This document shows positions 23,040 through 31,301 of a DNA stretch of 64,000 nt, one piece after another. The stretch lies in assembly GCF_021404305.1 (NCBI RefSeq), contig NZ_JABFTX010000002.1, positions 248,001-312,000 of the forward strand, given 5' to 3'. The notes beneath the pieces were generated by a model, which was not told where the DNA came from, made no database searches, and worked only from the letters and a program-made list of their open reading frames with translations. Each line of letters starts with the position of its first letter. The stretch's first letter is position 1. A program made the position numbers and the translations under genes. The DNA is from Billgrantia ethanolica. Its GTDB lineage: Bacteria > Pseudomonadota > Gammaproteobacteria > Pseudomonadales > Halomonadaceae.

Positions 23040-24212
23040 ATGGGACGATTGCGTTCCGCCGATGCATGGGCCGTGGGTATCTTATTCTCTCGAACTGGCG
23101 TGACATCCGTCATCGAGAACTCCCAGTTCAACGGAGCCCTGCTGGCGATAGAGGAGATCAACGAAGCCGGGGGAATACACGGGCGTCCGATCGAGCCGAT
23201 CTGCTACGACCCCGCTTCGGTAGTGAGTCGCTATGGAGAGCTGGCAGAGCGTCTTCTTGCTGAAGATGGCGTCAACGTCATTTTCGGCTGTTATATGTCT
23301 TCCACGCGCAAAGAAGTGCTGCCGATTATCGAGAGGCGCAATGCTCTATTCTTTTACCCCACCCTATATGAAGGGTTCGAGTATTCCGCCAACGTCATCT
23401 ACAGCGGCGCCGTACCCAATCAGAACAGCGTCCCCCTGGCCAGCTACCTGCTGGAGAACTACGGGGGCCGGTTCTATTTCGTTGGCTCGGATTACATCTA
23501 CCCCCGCGAATCCAATCGCGTCATGCGCAATATCCTGCGTCAGGGGGGGGGCGAGGTTGTGGGCGAACGCTATGTCTCGCTGGAAGCCGGAGCGGAGGAG
23601 TTTGCCAGCGTGCTGGGGGAGATCGAGGCCCTGGCACCCGACGCCATCTTCTCCACTGTGGTCGGCACCGGCACCGTAAACTTCTATCGGGCTTACCTGA
23701 AGGCGACCAATGTCCACAAACGGGCTCCCATCGCAAGCCTTACTACCAACGAGGCTGAGGTGGCGGAAATGGGGGCAGAGGCAGCAGCCGGACACATCAC
23801 CGCCGCGCCCTATTTCCGGAATATCAAGTCGGCGGCCAACAGTCGATTCCTCGAGCGCTACCACAAGCGGTTCGGCACCGTCGATACAGTGACCAGCTGC
23901 TGCGAAGCGGCCTACTTCCAGGTGCATCTGTTTGCCAATGCGCTGCGCCTGACCGGCTGCATGGATACCGACCACCTGCGTGAAGCCCTGCGCGGCGCAG
24001 AGTTCGATGCCCCGCAGGGACGAGTGAAGATCGATCCTGACAACAACCATACCTACCTGCATTCGCGCATCGCGAAGCTGGATGAGCAAGGAGAATTCGT
24101 CGTTGAGCTGGAGGTCAGGCGCCCGATCAAGCCTGACCCTTATCTGGTGGTACCAGCGCTCAACGACTGGAACTTCAGGCTCACGCCAATGAAGCAGGGC
24201 TTGGGCAACTGA
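23040..24212 (+). CDS. amiC: AmiC, amide-sensing negative regulator
   Basis: A 390-residue periplasmic-binding-protein fold of the AmiC/UrtA family. In Pseudomonas aeruginosa, cytoplasmic AmiC holds AmiR inactive until it binds a short-chain amide. There is no signal peptide (start MGRLRSADAWAVGILFSRTG), and the gene is followed 12 bases later by amiR, so it is read as the sensor rather than a transport protein. Family blocks: NGALLAIEEINEAGGIHG, FGCYMSSTRKEVLPI, FFYPTLYEGFEYS, SGAVPNQNS. It is a paralogue of the transporter binding protein at 25369. GGAGG at 23025-23029 serves the ATG at 23040 and lies just beyond the leader terminator. Confidence 0.9.
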   Translation: MGRLRSADAWAVGILFSRTGVTSVIENSQFNGALLAIEEINEAGGIHGRPIEPICYDPASVVSRYGELAERLLAEDGVNVIFGCYMSSTRKEVLPIIERRNALFFYPTLYEGFEYSANVIYSGAVPNQNSVPLASYLLENYGGRFYFVGSDYIYPRESNRVMRNILRQGGGEVVGERYVSLEAGAEEFASVLGEIEALAPDAIFSTVVGTGTVNFYRAYLKATNVHKRAPIASLTTNEAEVAEMGAEAAAGHITAAPYFRNIKSAANSRFLERYHKRFGTVDTVTSCCEAAYFQVHLFANALRLTGCMDTDHLREALRGAEFDAPQGRVKIDPDNNHTYLHSRIAKLDEQGEFVVELEVRRPIKPDPYLVVPALNDWNFRLTPMKQGLGN

Positions 24213-24224
24213 CAGGGAGACTGG

Positions 24225-24896
24225 ATGGCAACGAGCAACATCATCCGTGACGTGCGTGCCCTGAGGGTGCTGGTACTGCATCCTCAGGACACCCACGCTG
24301 AAGAGCTGCTGCAGCAGATCAGGCGTATCGGCTGCAGGGCTGAGGCAAGCTGGCCGCTGCCAGGCAGCTTGCCGGCGGGCGTGGACGTGGTGTTCGTGGA
24401 GGTCAAGGAAACCATGCCGAAGGGGCTCGATACCCTGTTCGGTGGTGAAACCCAGGATCGCCCTACGCTGATCGGGGTGGCCGGCTACGAGAATCCATCG
24501 GTGTTGCAAAACCTGCTTGAACTCAAGGTCGATGCCGTAGTGACCAAGCCCCTGCGGCCGTACGGGGTATTGAGCAGCATCGTCATGGCTCGACGGATCT
24601 GGCAGGAGTTTCGCGCGGTCGACAAGCAGATAGCGCAGTTGAAGGACAAGGTGCAGAACATCCAGAAGGTGAGCCAGGCAAAGTTCATCCTCATGCGACT
24701 GCACCAGATAACGGAAGAGGAGGCATACAAGATCATACGGTCGCAGGCAATGGCCAAGCGAACCACCACCGCCGAAATTGCCCAGGCGATCATCAACGCC
24801 GATGGCATACTCGGAAATATAAGCACAAAAAAGATCATCTACGAAAATAACGATAACGCCAATAAAGCTACTGGCTATGACGAAGTAGACTCGTAG
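24225..24896 (+). CDS. amiR: AmiR, ANTAR-domain antiterminator
   Basis: A 223-residue response-regulator-like protein. The N-terminal pseudo-receiver (residues 10-125; LRVLVLHPQDTHAEELLQQI) lacks the phosphoacceptor Asp arrangement. A coiled-coil (KQIAQLKDKVQNIQKVSQAK) leads to an ANTAR RNA-binding domain (KFILMRLHQITEEEAYKIIR onward). P. aeruginosa AmiR binds nascent leader RNA and prevents termination before amiE. The C-terminus is about 25 residues longer than that protein (196 residues), with a polar Asn-rich tail. Likely targets here are the hairpins before amiC and before the transporter genes. Released by AmiC on amide binding (family knowledge). Confidence 0.92.
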   Translation: MATSNIIRDVRALRVLVLHPQDTHAEELLQQIRRIGCRAEASWPLPGSLPAGVDVVFVEVKETMPKGLDTLFGGETQDRPTLIGVAGYENPSVLQNLLELKVDAVVTKPLRPYGVLSSIVMARRIWQEFRAVDKQIAQLKDKVQNIQKVSQAKFILMRLHQITEEEAYKIIRSQAMAKRTTTAEIAQAIINADGILGNISTKKIIYENNDNANKATGYDEVDS

Positions 24897-25368
24897 ATAT
24901 TTCCTGGCGAGGAGAGCTTATGTTACGAAAACCCATTGAATTGTACGTCTAACTTCAGGTGTCCGCGCTTCTGTATTGCGCTTGCTGACGTTTTGCTCGG
25001 CGCGAATCTTTTCGCCTGGAGCATGCGGCAATGGTGCCGTTTGATAGGCGTTTTGCAGGCTAAGTTAGTTTAAGAAGCTGGGTTTGTGTTGCCTGTTGGA
25101 TATAAATCATACCTGCTTTACAGAGCGGGGTAATATGTTTCGTTCAGTGTTTTAATTTGTCGGTTAGAGATCCGCAAATAATACTTGCAAGAGTGTTGGA
25201 GTTGTTCTTAAAGTTAAGCAAGACCCGGTGCCGACAATGTCACAGGGTCTACAACAGGCAGAGAAGCCCCTTGGTTCGCGATCATCAGTCGCAGCTGAGG
25301 GGCTTTTTTGTTTTCCAAGAATAAAAAGCGCCTGGCTGGTGCAGCGGGCACAGAAGGAGACTCTACAA
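24897..25368 (+). promoter_or_regulatory. Long AT-rich leader before the amide transporter operon
   Basis: 472 bases without a gene. The first 300 are unusually AT-rich for this window (about 25040-25220) and probably contain a promoter. The last part holds a structured region with a terminator (listed separately). So transcription from amiC-amiR into the transporter genes is probably interrupted and controlled again. Confidence 0.65.
25221..25309 (+). terminator. Terminator leader with candidate AmiR hairpin
   Basis: A strong intrinsic terminator: AAGCCCCT (25264-25271) pairs with AGGGGCTT (25298-25305), followed by Ts to 25309. Just before it, GGC (25257-25259) and GCC (25266-25268) enclose hexaloop AGAGAA, with A1 and G4, and GCC is part of the terminator left arm, as in the amiC leader. 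The stem is only three pairs plus distal AAC/GTT. Upstream, AGACCC (25221-25226) pairs with GGGTCT (25245-25250) but does not display an obvious hexaloop. CTT-AAAGTT-AAG (25207-25218) is another weak candidate. Confidence 0.6.
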
Positions 25369-26604
25369 ATGAAAAGACGTGATTTCTTGAAAGGCGTGGC
25401 GGTGGCGGGTGCGGCCGGCGTGGTCGGCTTCCCCGGTATCTGGACTCAGCGAAAAGCCGCCTGGGCAGCGAATGGGGAAATCCCGGTCGGTATACTTTTT
25501 TCGCTCACCGGTGCCGTGGCGGTCGTGGAGCGTACCTTGCACGACGCGGCCCTGATGGCGATCGAGGAGATCAACGACAACGGCGGTATACATGGTATGC
25601 GCCTGCGTCCCTACATCGAAGACCCGGCCTCGGATCCGGCGACCTATGCGGATCGTGCTCGCCGCCTGGTCTTGCGCGACAACTGCATCAGCGTATTCGG
25701 GTCCTACACCTCGGCGAGTCGCCAGGCGGTCCTGCCGGTGGTGGAGGGCAGGGACAATCTTTACTGGTATCCCACCCTGTACGAGGGTCGCGAGTGTTCG
25801 CGCAATGTCATGTACGGCGGGGCGGTACCAAACCAGCAGCAACAGGAGTTCGTACCCTGGCTGGCTGAAAATTTCGGTGGTCGCTTCTACCTGATTGGCA
25901 ATAACTATGTCTATCCCAGGGAAGAGAACAACGTCTGCAAGATGATCTTGAATCAGATCGGCGGCGAGGCGGTACACGAAGAGTACGTCCCTATGGGTCA
26001 CTCAGATTTCAGCTCGGTGATCAACCGAATTCGCCAGGCCAACCCGGACGTCATTTTCTGTACCTTGGTGGGCGATTCCGACGTGGCCTTCCAGCGACAG
26101 TTCCATGCCGCAGGCTTCGACCCGGAGCAACTACCTGTGGCCAGCCTGACACGTTCTGAAGTTGAGGTTAAGGCAATGGGTGGTGAGGCCGCTGCAGGGC
26201 ACTTCAGCTCCGCTCCTTACTTCATGGCACACGACTCTCCCGAGAACGCTCGCTTCGTAGAAGCCTATCAGCGCAAATACGGATCTGATCAGGTCACTCA
26301 TTTTGTCAGCGAAGCCGCTTACTTCCAGATTTACCAGTTCAAGGCAGCGGTAGAGCAGTTGGCTCCCAGCGATATCACGGCGACGAACATTCGGGCAGCC
26401 GCGGTGGGGCAAACCTTTATGGCACCTCAAGGCGAGATCCTTATCGACGAGAATCTGCATACCCACCTATGGCCAAAAGTCGCCCAGTGGGATCGCAGCG
26501 GCCAGGCGAAAGTCGTTCTGGAGTCGCAACAGCGTATCGCTCCGGAGCCCTACTGGGCCTACGAAGGGCAGCGGTGTACCGGCGAAGGCCTTGTCACGTC
26601 GTGA
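25369..26604 (+). CDS. Amide/urea-type ABC transporter substrate-binding protein
   Basis: A 411-residue periplasmic binding protein of the UrtA/FmdD/AmiC family. It begins with a twin-arginine signal (KRRDFLKGVAVAGAAGVVGF), so it is probably exported folded through Tat. Family blocks are shared with AmiC: ALMAIEEINDNGGIHGM, WYPTLYEGRECSRNVMYGG, AVPNQQQQEFVPWL. It delivers the substrate, probably short-chain amides or urea, to the two permeases downstream. AAGGAG precedes the ATG at 25369, beyond the leader terminator. The permease, ATPase and amidase genes follow in the same direction. Confidence 0.9.
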   Translation: MKRRDFLKGVAVAGAAGVVGFPGIWTQRKAAWAANGEIPVGILFSLTGAVAVVERTLHDAALMAIEEINDNGGIHGMRLRPYIEDPASDPATYADRARRLVLRDNCISVFGSYTSASRQAVLPVVEGRDNLYWYPTLYEGRECSRNVMYGGAVPNQQQQEFVPWLAENFGGRFYLIGNNYVYPREENNVCKMILNQIGGEAVHEEYVPMGHSDFSSVINRIRQANPDVIFCTLVGDSDVAFQRQFHAAGFDPEQLPVASLTRSEVEVKAMGGEAAAGHFSSAPYFMAHDSPENARFVEAYQRKYGSDQVTHFVSEAAYFQIYQFKAAVEQLAPSDITATNIRAAAVGQTFMAPQGEILIDENLHTHLWPKVAQWDRSGQAKVVLESQQRIAPEPYWAYEGQRCTGEGLVTS

Positions 26605-26668
26605 AAACAACGGTGCGCCCGCGCATGCAATGGATGTCGGGTGCACCAGCCAAATCTGAGGTGTCTCA

Positions 26669-27538
26669 ATGGATGCTTTCCTAAATCAGGCCTTCGCCGG
26701 GCTCAGCATGGCATCGATCCTGCTCATGGTGGCACTCGGCCTGGCCATCATCTATGGCGCCATGGGGGTAATCAACCTGGCCCATGGCGAATTCGTCATG
26801 CTCGGTGCCTATAGTGCCTGGCTGCTGCAGACCTCCCTTGGGCTGGGCATCCTTGTGGCGTTGCCTATCGTATTCCTGATGGTCGCTCTGGTGGGCCTAC
26901 TGGTAGAGCGAGGCGTCGTTCGCTGGCTGTATCACCGCCCTCTGGACACGATCCTGGCGACCTGGGGCGTGGCGATTCTCCTGCAGCAGTTGGTCCGCAG
27001 CGTCATCGGCTCGGAGTCGCGCTATGTCGCAGGTCCTACCATTCTAGACGGCAACCTCGTCCTGGGTGGCGTGGTCATGTCCAACTATAGAATTTTCCTG
27101 ATTTTCTTCTCCTTGGCGGTAGTTGCCGCCACCTGGTTTCTGCTCAAGCGCAGCGAGTTCGGTACCAAGCTGAGGGCGGTGATCCAGAACAAGGAGATCT
27201 CGGAGTGCTATGGCATCCGCGCGGACCGAGTCTACGCCCTGGCGTTCGCCTATGGCGCGGGGCTTGCCGGCATGGCCGGCGCGCTGATCACGCCGCTGGT
27301 TAGTGTCACGCCCAGCATGGGTACCTACCTCGTCGTCGACGCTTTTCTGGTGGTGATCGTCGGTGGAGTCGGCAGCCTGCTGGGCACCGTTGCCGCCGCC
27401 GGCATGGTGGGTGAGGCAACGGCCATGTTCTCGATGTTGATGAACGACACCATCGGGCGTATCGCGGTCCTGCTCGCCATCATCTTCCTGATTCGGTTCA
27501 AGCCCATGGGCCTGTTCCCGGACAAGGTACGCCGCTGA
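26669..27538 (+). CDS. ABC permease, LivH/UrtB type
   Basis: A 289-residue inner-membrane permease of the branched-chain amino acid/urea class. It has about eight hydrophobic segments, with the conserved GAMGVINLAHGEFVMLGAY near the N-terminus and YALAFAYGAGLAGMAGAL in the middle. It ends with FLIRFKPMGLFPDKVRR, typical of UrtB/LivH. It forms the channel with the next gene. The start has GAGGTGTC upstream. Substrate by context: amides imported for AmiE. Confidence 0.92.
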   Translation: MDAFLNQAFAGLSMASILLMVALGLAIIYGAMGVINLAHGEFVMLGAYSAWLLQTSLGLGILVALPIVFLMVALVGLLVERGVVRWLYHRPLDTILATWGVAILLQQLVRSVIGSESRYVAGPTILDGNLVLGGVVMSNYRIFLIFFSLAVVAATWFLLKRSEFGTKLRAVIQNKEISECYGIRADRVYALAFAYGAGLAGMAGALITPLVSVTPSMGTYLVVDAFLVVIVGGVGSLLGTVAAAGMVGEATAMFSMLMNDTIGRIAVLLAIIFLIRFKPMGLFPDKVRR

Positions 27539-27548
27539 GGAGTCCCCC

Positions 27549-28679
27549 ATGAACAGAACCTTCAAGACCGACTGCATCGGCTACGCCCTGTTCGCGATAC
27601 TGCTGCTCGTCGTCATCCCCTGGGCCGTGAGCTTCGATGGCTTCGCCCTGAACACTTACGCTCGTTACCTTGCACTGGGCATGGTGGCGATGGCGCTGGC
27701 GCTGTCCTGGGGTTATGCGGGCATCCTCAATCTCGGTCAGGCCGTACCGTTTGCCCTGGGCGCCTACATCATGGCGATGCACCTGAAGCTGCAGGCCAGC
27801 GCCCACATGCCCGGCGGCCTGCCGGACTTCATGGGCTGGACCAACGTCGAGGCGTTGCCCTGGTTCTGGCAGCCGTTCCACTCGCTGCCGGTCACCTTGA
27901 TCGCCGGCATCGCGGTACCTGTCGCCCTGGCGGCTCTGCTAGCAGTGTTCATGTTCCGCGGGCGCATCACCGGGGTATTTGTCGCCATTATCACGCTGGC
28001 GTTCCTGGTGGCCGTCCAACTGGTGTTTATCGAGGAGCAGCGCTATACCGGAGGCCAGAACGGACTGACGGGACTGGCCCCGCTGCAACTGCTCGGCTGG
28101 CGCGTGGACAACTACAGCACCCAGTTCTACTACCTGGTAGCCGTTTGCCTCATGACGTCCCTGGCGATCGGGCTCGCCCTGGTACGCAGCAAGGTGGGCC
28201 TGGTGCTCAAGGCCATTCGTGAGGACGCAAGCCGGGTGCGCTTCTTCGGCTACGACGTCGCTCGCTACGAAACCCTGGCGTTTTGCACCTCCGCGGCGAT
28301 TGCAGGCTGGGCGGGCATGCTCTACGTCCTGGTCCTCGAGTTCGCCTCTCCTACCTACATGGGCGTCGCCTTCAGCCTGGCCATCGTGATCTGGTGCGCG
28401 GTGGGCGGTCGAGAGTCGCTAGTGGCCGCCGCCTTGGGCGGGATCATCGTCAACCTGCTGGAGGGCAGGCTGTCCGACATGTTCGTCGACGGCTGGACCT
28501 TCTTCCTCGGTGCGCTCTTCATCGTCGTGGTTCTGGTTGCTCCCAGGGGCCTGTTCGGCTTGGTGCAGAGCGCCGTTCGTCATGCCGGCAAGACAATTCG
28601 TTCGGAGCGGGGCGGCGCACGCGCCAGGTGGCTGGCCACCGGCATGGGCGCGCGACGTATCGACAATGGAGGACGCTGA
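27549..28679 (+). CDS. ABC permease, LivM/UrtC type
   Basis: A 376-residue second permease of the transporter. It has about ten hydrophobic segments, with the LALSWGYAGILNLGQAVPFALGAY loop and the VGLVLKAIREDASRVRFFGY cytoplasmic coupling segment that contacts the ATPase. It begins 10 bases after the first permease with a GAGGAG site, and its stop is one base before the ATPase start, so the genes are tightly linked. The C-terminal 30 residues form a basic cytoplasmic tail. Confidence 0.92.
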   Translation: MNRTFKTDCIGYALFAILLLVVIPWAVSFDGFALNTYARYLALGMVAMALALSWGYAGILNLGQAVPFALGAYIMAMHLKLQASAHMPGGLPDFMGWTNVEALPWFWQPFHSLPVTLIAGIAVPVALAALLAVFMFRGRITGVFVAIITLAFLVAVQLVFIEEQRYTGGQNGLTGLAPLQLLGWRVDNYSTQFYYLVAVCLMTSLAIGLALVRSKVGLVLKAIREDASRVRFFGYDVARYETLAFCTSAAIAGWAGMLYVLVLEFASPTYMGVAFSLAIVIWCAVGGRESLVAAALGGIIVNLLEGRLSDMFVDGWTFFLGALFIVVVLVAPRGLFGLVQSAVRHAGKTIRSERGGARARWLATGMGARRIDNGGR

Positions 28680-28680
28680 C

Positions 28681-29427
28681 ATGGGGCATTTGGAACTCAA
28701 GAACCTGTCGGTCCAGTTCGGTGGCTTGAAGGCGGTCAACAATCTCGACCTGAGCGTGGCGCAAGGCGAGCTGCGCTGCCTGCTCGGCCCCAACGGCGCG
28801 GGCAAGTCGACCACGCTGGATCTCATCTGCGGCAAGACCGCCGCTACCTCGGGCCAGATCCTGTTCGAAGGGCGTGACATTACCGGCTTGAGCGAGCATA
28901 GGCGGGCGCGTCTGGGAATCGGACGCAAGTTCCAGACACCCTCGGTGTTCAAGGAGCTGACGGTACTGGAAAACATGGAAATCGCGCGCTCACAGAACCC
29001 CGGGATCCTGGCGTCGGGCTTCGTCTTTCGCACCCACATTCGAGGCAGGTTGAAAGAGGTCCTGGAGCTGGTGGAGCTGAAAGATCACGTCCACACCAAG
29101 GCGGGCAACCTCTCCCACGGTCAGACCCAGTGGCTCGAAATCGCCATGCTGCTCATTCAGGACGCCAAGCTGATCCTGATGGACGAGCCGACGGCAGGCA
29201 TGACGATCCAGGAGACCCGGCGAACCGGCGAGATTTTCAATTCGCTGAAGGGGCATCACACCATGATCGTGGTCGAGCACGACATGACCTTCGTGCGACA
29301 GATTGCCGAGACGGTAACGGTGATGGAGCTGGGAGCCCTGCTGGCGCAAGGCTCGATCGAGGAGATAGAGAACGACCCCAAGGTGCGGGCGGCTTATCTG
29401 GGCAACGAGGTGGCCAACCATGCTTGA
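28681..29427 (+). CDS. ABC ATPase, LivG/UrtD type
   Basis: A 248-residue ATPase of the transporter. Walker A is GPNGAGKS (residues 36-43), and Walker B is in DAKLILMDEPTAGM. The signature is LSHGQ rather than LSGGQ, a variation also found in UrtD proteins. The GRKFQTPSVFKELTV block and the NPGILASGFVFRTH insertion resemble UrtD. It starts one base after the permease stop and overlaps the second ATPase gene by eight bases. It hydrolyses ATP at the inner membrane face. Confidence 0.92.
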   Translation: MGHLELKNLSVQFGGLKAVNNLDLSVAQGELRCLLGPNGAGKSTTLDLICGKTAATSGQILFEGRDITGLSEHRRARLGIGRKFQTPSVFKELTVLENMEIARSQNPGILASGFVFRTHIRGRLKEVLELVELKDHVHTKAGNLSHGQTQWLEIAMLLIQDAKLILMDEPTAGMTIQETRRTGEIFNSLKGHHTMIVVEHDMTFVRQIAETVTVMELGALLAQGSIEEIENDPKVRAAYLGNEVANHA

Positions 29428-30115
29428 AGCACGCGACCTTTATTCTTTCTACGGCAAGAGCCCGGTTCTCCAGGGCGTCAACTTCAAAGCGGGAAAAGGC
29501 GAGCTCTTCAGCATCCTGGGCCGCAACGGCGTCGGCAAAACCACGTTGCTGAAAAGCATCATGGGGCTGACAGATGGCATCAAGGGCACACTGCGGCTCA
29601 AGGAAGAAAGCATCGGAGACCTGCCGACCCCGGAACGCGCCCGCCGTCGAATCGGCTACATCCCCCAGGGCCGGGCCATCATCCCTCGCTTCACCGTCAA
29701 GGAGAACATTCTCATGGGCGCCTTCGGCCGTGAAGACGGCCGGCGTGAGATGCCGGAAGGGGTTCTGGAGCTCTTTCCCATTCTCAAGGAATTCATGAAC
29801 CGCCGCGGTGGCGACCTGTCCGGTGGACAGCAGCAACAACTGGCCATTGCACGCGCCCTGGCGCTTGGCCCTGAGGTGCTGTTGCTGGACGAGCCCACTG
29901 AAGGCATCCAGCCCAATATCGTTCAGCAGATCGAGGAGGTGATCGTCCATCTCAACAAGAAAATGGGAATAACCATCTTGCTAGTGGAGCAGAACATCCC
30001 GTTCGCACGCCGGGTTTCCGACAAGTTCATCGTGCTCGACAAAGGCCGGGTAGCGGTGGCGGGCAGTGCCGAGGACCTCACCGACGACGTCGCCCATGAG
30101 TTCCTCGCGTTCTAG
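29420..30115 (+). CDS. ABC ATPase, LivF/UrtE type
   Basis: A 231-residue second ATPase. Walker A is GRNGVGKT (residues 34-41), the signature is LSGGQQQQLAIARALAL, Walker B is LLLDEPTEGIQP, and the H-loop region is ITILLVEQN. The GIQPNIVQQIE segment is typical of UrtE/LivF. It overlaps the preceding gene by eight bases. Together they make a five-component importer. AmiE follows 75 bases downstream. Confidence 0.93.
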   Translation: MLEARDLYSFYGKSPVLQGVNFKAGKGELFSILGRNGVGKTTLLKSIMGLTDGIKGTLRLKEESIGDLPTPERARRRIGYIPQGRAIIPRFTVKENILMGAFGREDGRREMPEGVLELFPILKEFMNRRGGDLSGGQQQQLAIARALALGPEVLLLDEPTEGIQPNIVQQIEEVIVHLNKKMGITILLVEQNIPFARRVSDKFIVLDKGRVAVAGSAEDLTDDVAHEFLAF

Positions 30116-30190
30116 GGCTGGCCTCGCGTCAGCAGTGTTTGTCGCCCAGAAGCGGCGATCTTGAGACGTAACAACAACAGGAGTCGAATC

Positions 30191-31237
30191 ATGAGACATG
30201 GTGATATTTCGAGCAGCAACGATACGGTAGGCGTGGCCGTCGTCAACTACAAGATGCCGCGCTTACATACTCGTCAGGAGGTCCTGGAAAACGCCCAGAA
30301 GATTGCCGACATGATCGTCGGCATGAAACAGGGTCTGCCCGGGCTGGACCTTGTGATCTTCCCGGAGTACAGCCTGCAGGGGATCATGTACGACCCCGAC
30401 GAGATGATGGAGACCGCAGTCACCATTCCGGGAGAGGAAACCGAGATTCTCGCTCGTGCCTGCCGCAAGGCCAATACCTGGGGGGTCTTTTCCCTCACCG
30501 GCGAGCGCCACGAGGATCATCCCAAGCGCAATCCCTACAACACCCTGATCCTCATGAACAACCAGGGTGAAATTGTGCAGACCTATCGGAAGATCATCCC
30601 CTGGTGTCCGATCGAAGGCTGGTACCCCGGCAACCAGACCTTCGTCAGTGAGGGGCCCAAGGGCATGAAGATCAGCCTGATCATTTGCGATGACGGCAAT
30701 TATCCGGAGATCTGGCGCGACTGTGCCATGCGAGGTGCTGAGCTGATCGTTCGCTGCCAGGGCTATATGTATCCCGCTAAGGAGCAGCAGATCAACATGG
30801 CCAAATGCATGGCCTGGGCCAACAACTGCTACGTCGCGGTAGCCAACGCCGCCGGCTTCGATGGCGTCTACAGCTACTTCGGCCACTCTTCGATCATCGG
30901 CTTCGACGGACGCACCCTGGGCGAGTGTGGCACCGAGGAGAACGGCATCCAGTATGCCCAGCTGTCGGTGAGCACCATCCGCGATGCGCGCGCCAACGAC
31001 CAGTCGCAGAACCACCTGTTCAAGATCCTACACCGCGGCTATACCGCACTGCATGCCGCAGGCGATGGAGACAAGGGCGTGGCGGACTGCCCGTTCGAGT
31101 TCTATCGCAACTGGGTGAACGACGCGGAGAAGACCCGCGAGCAGGTCGAGAGCTTCACCCGCTCCAAGGTAGGTGTCGCGTGCGCTCCGGTCGGAACGCT
31201 GCCGTACGATGCCAAGGAAGAGGAACACGGCGGCTGA
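30191..31237 (+). CDS. amiE: AmiE, aliphatic amidase
   Basis: A 348-residue nitrilase-superfamily amidase, hydrolysing short aliphatic amides to the acid and ammonia in the cytoplasm. The catalytic triad is in the canonical numbering: Glu59 (VIFPEYSLQ), Lys134 (TYRKIIPW) and Cys166 ([15 protein letters not shown]). The start [20 protein letters not shown] and the length (346 in P. aeruginosa) leave little doubt. AACAGGAG precedes the ATG. It follows the transporter genes and precedes amiB, so uptake and breakdown are in one unit controlled by AmiC/AmiR. Confidence 0.97.
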   Translation: MRHGDISSSNDTVGVAVVNYKMPRLHTRQEVLENAQKIADMIVGMKQGLPGLDLVIFPEYSLQGIMYDPDEMMETAVTIPGEETEILARACRKANTWGVFSLTGERHEDHPKRNPYNTLILMNNQGEIVQTYRKIIPWCPIEGWYPGNQTFVSEGPKGMKISLIICDDGNYPEIWRDCAMRGAELIVRCQGYMYPAKEQQINMAKCMAWANNCYVAVANAAGFDGVYSYFGHSSIIGFDGRTLGECGTEENGIQYAQLSVSTIRDARANDQSQNHLFKILHRGYTALHAAGDGDKGVADCPFEFYRNWVNDAEKTREQVESFTRSKVGVACAPVGTLPYDAKEEEHGG

Positions 31238-31256
31238 CCTGCCGTTGTACTGACCC

Positions 31257-31278
31257 GGTCTGGCCGATACGGCCGGAC
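31257..31278 (+). other. Hairpin between amiE and amiB
   Basis: GGTC-T-GGCC, a GATAC loop, then GGCC-G-GACC: an eight-pair stem with one central mismatch, 20 bases after the amiE stop and about 23 before amiB. No T-tract. It could partly terminate or protect the amiE message. Confidence 0.4.
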
Positions 31279-31301
31279 CGGACCCATGCAGGGGGAGCGA
31301 T

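Noticed and set aside
23364..24704. 446-codon minus-strand frame over amiC-amiR
   Set aside because: Antisense to two strongly recognised genes, with no Shine-Dalgarno and no family pattern.
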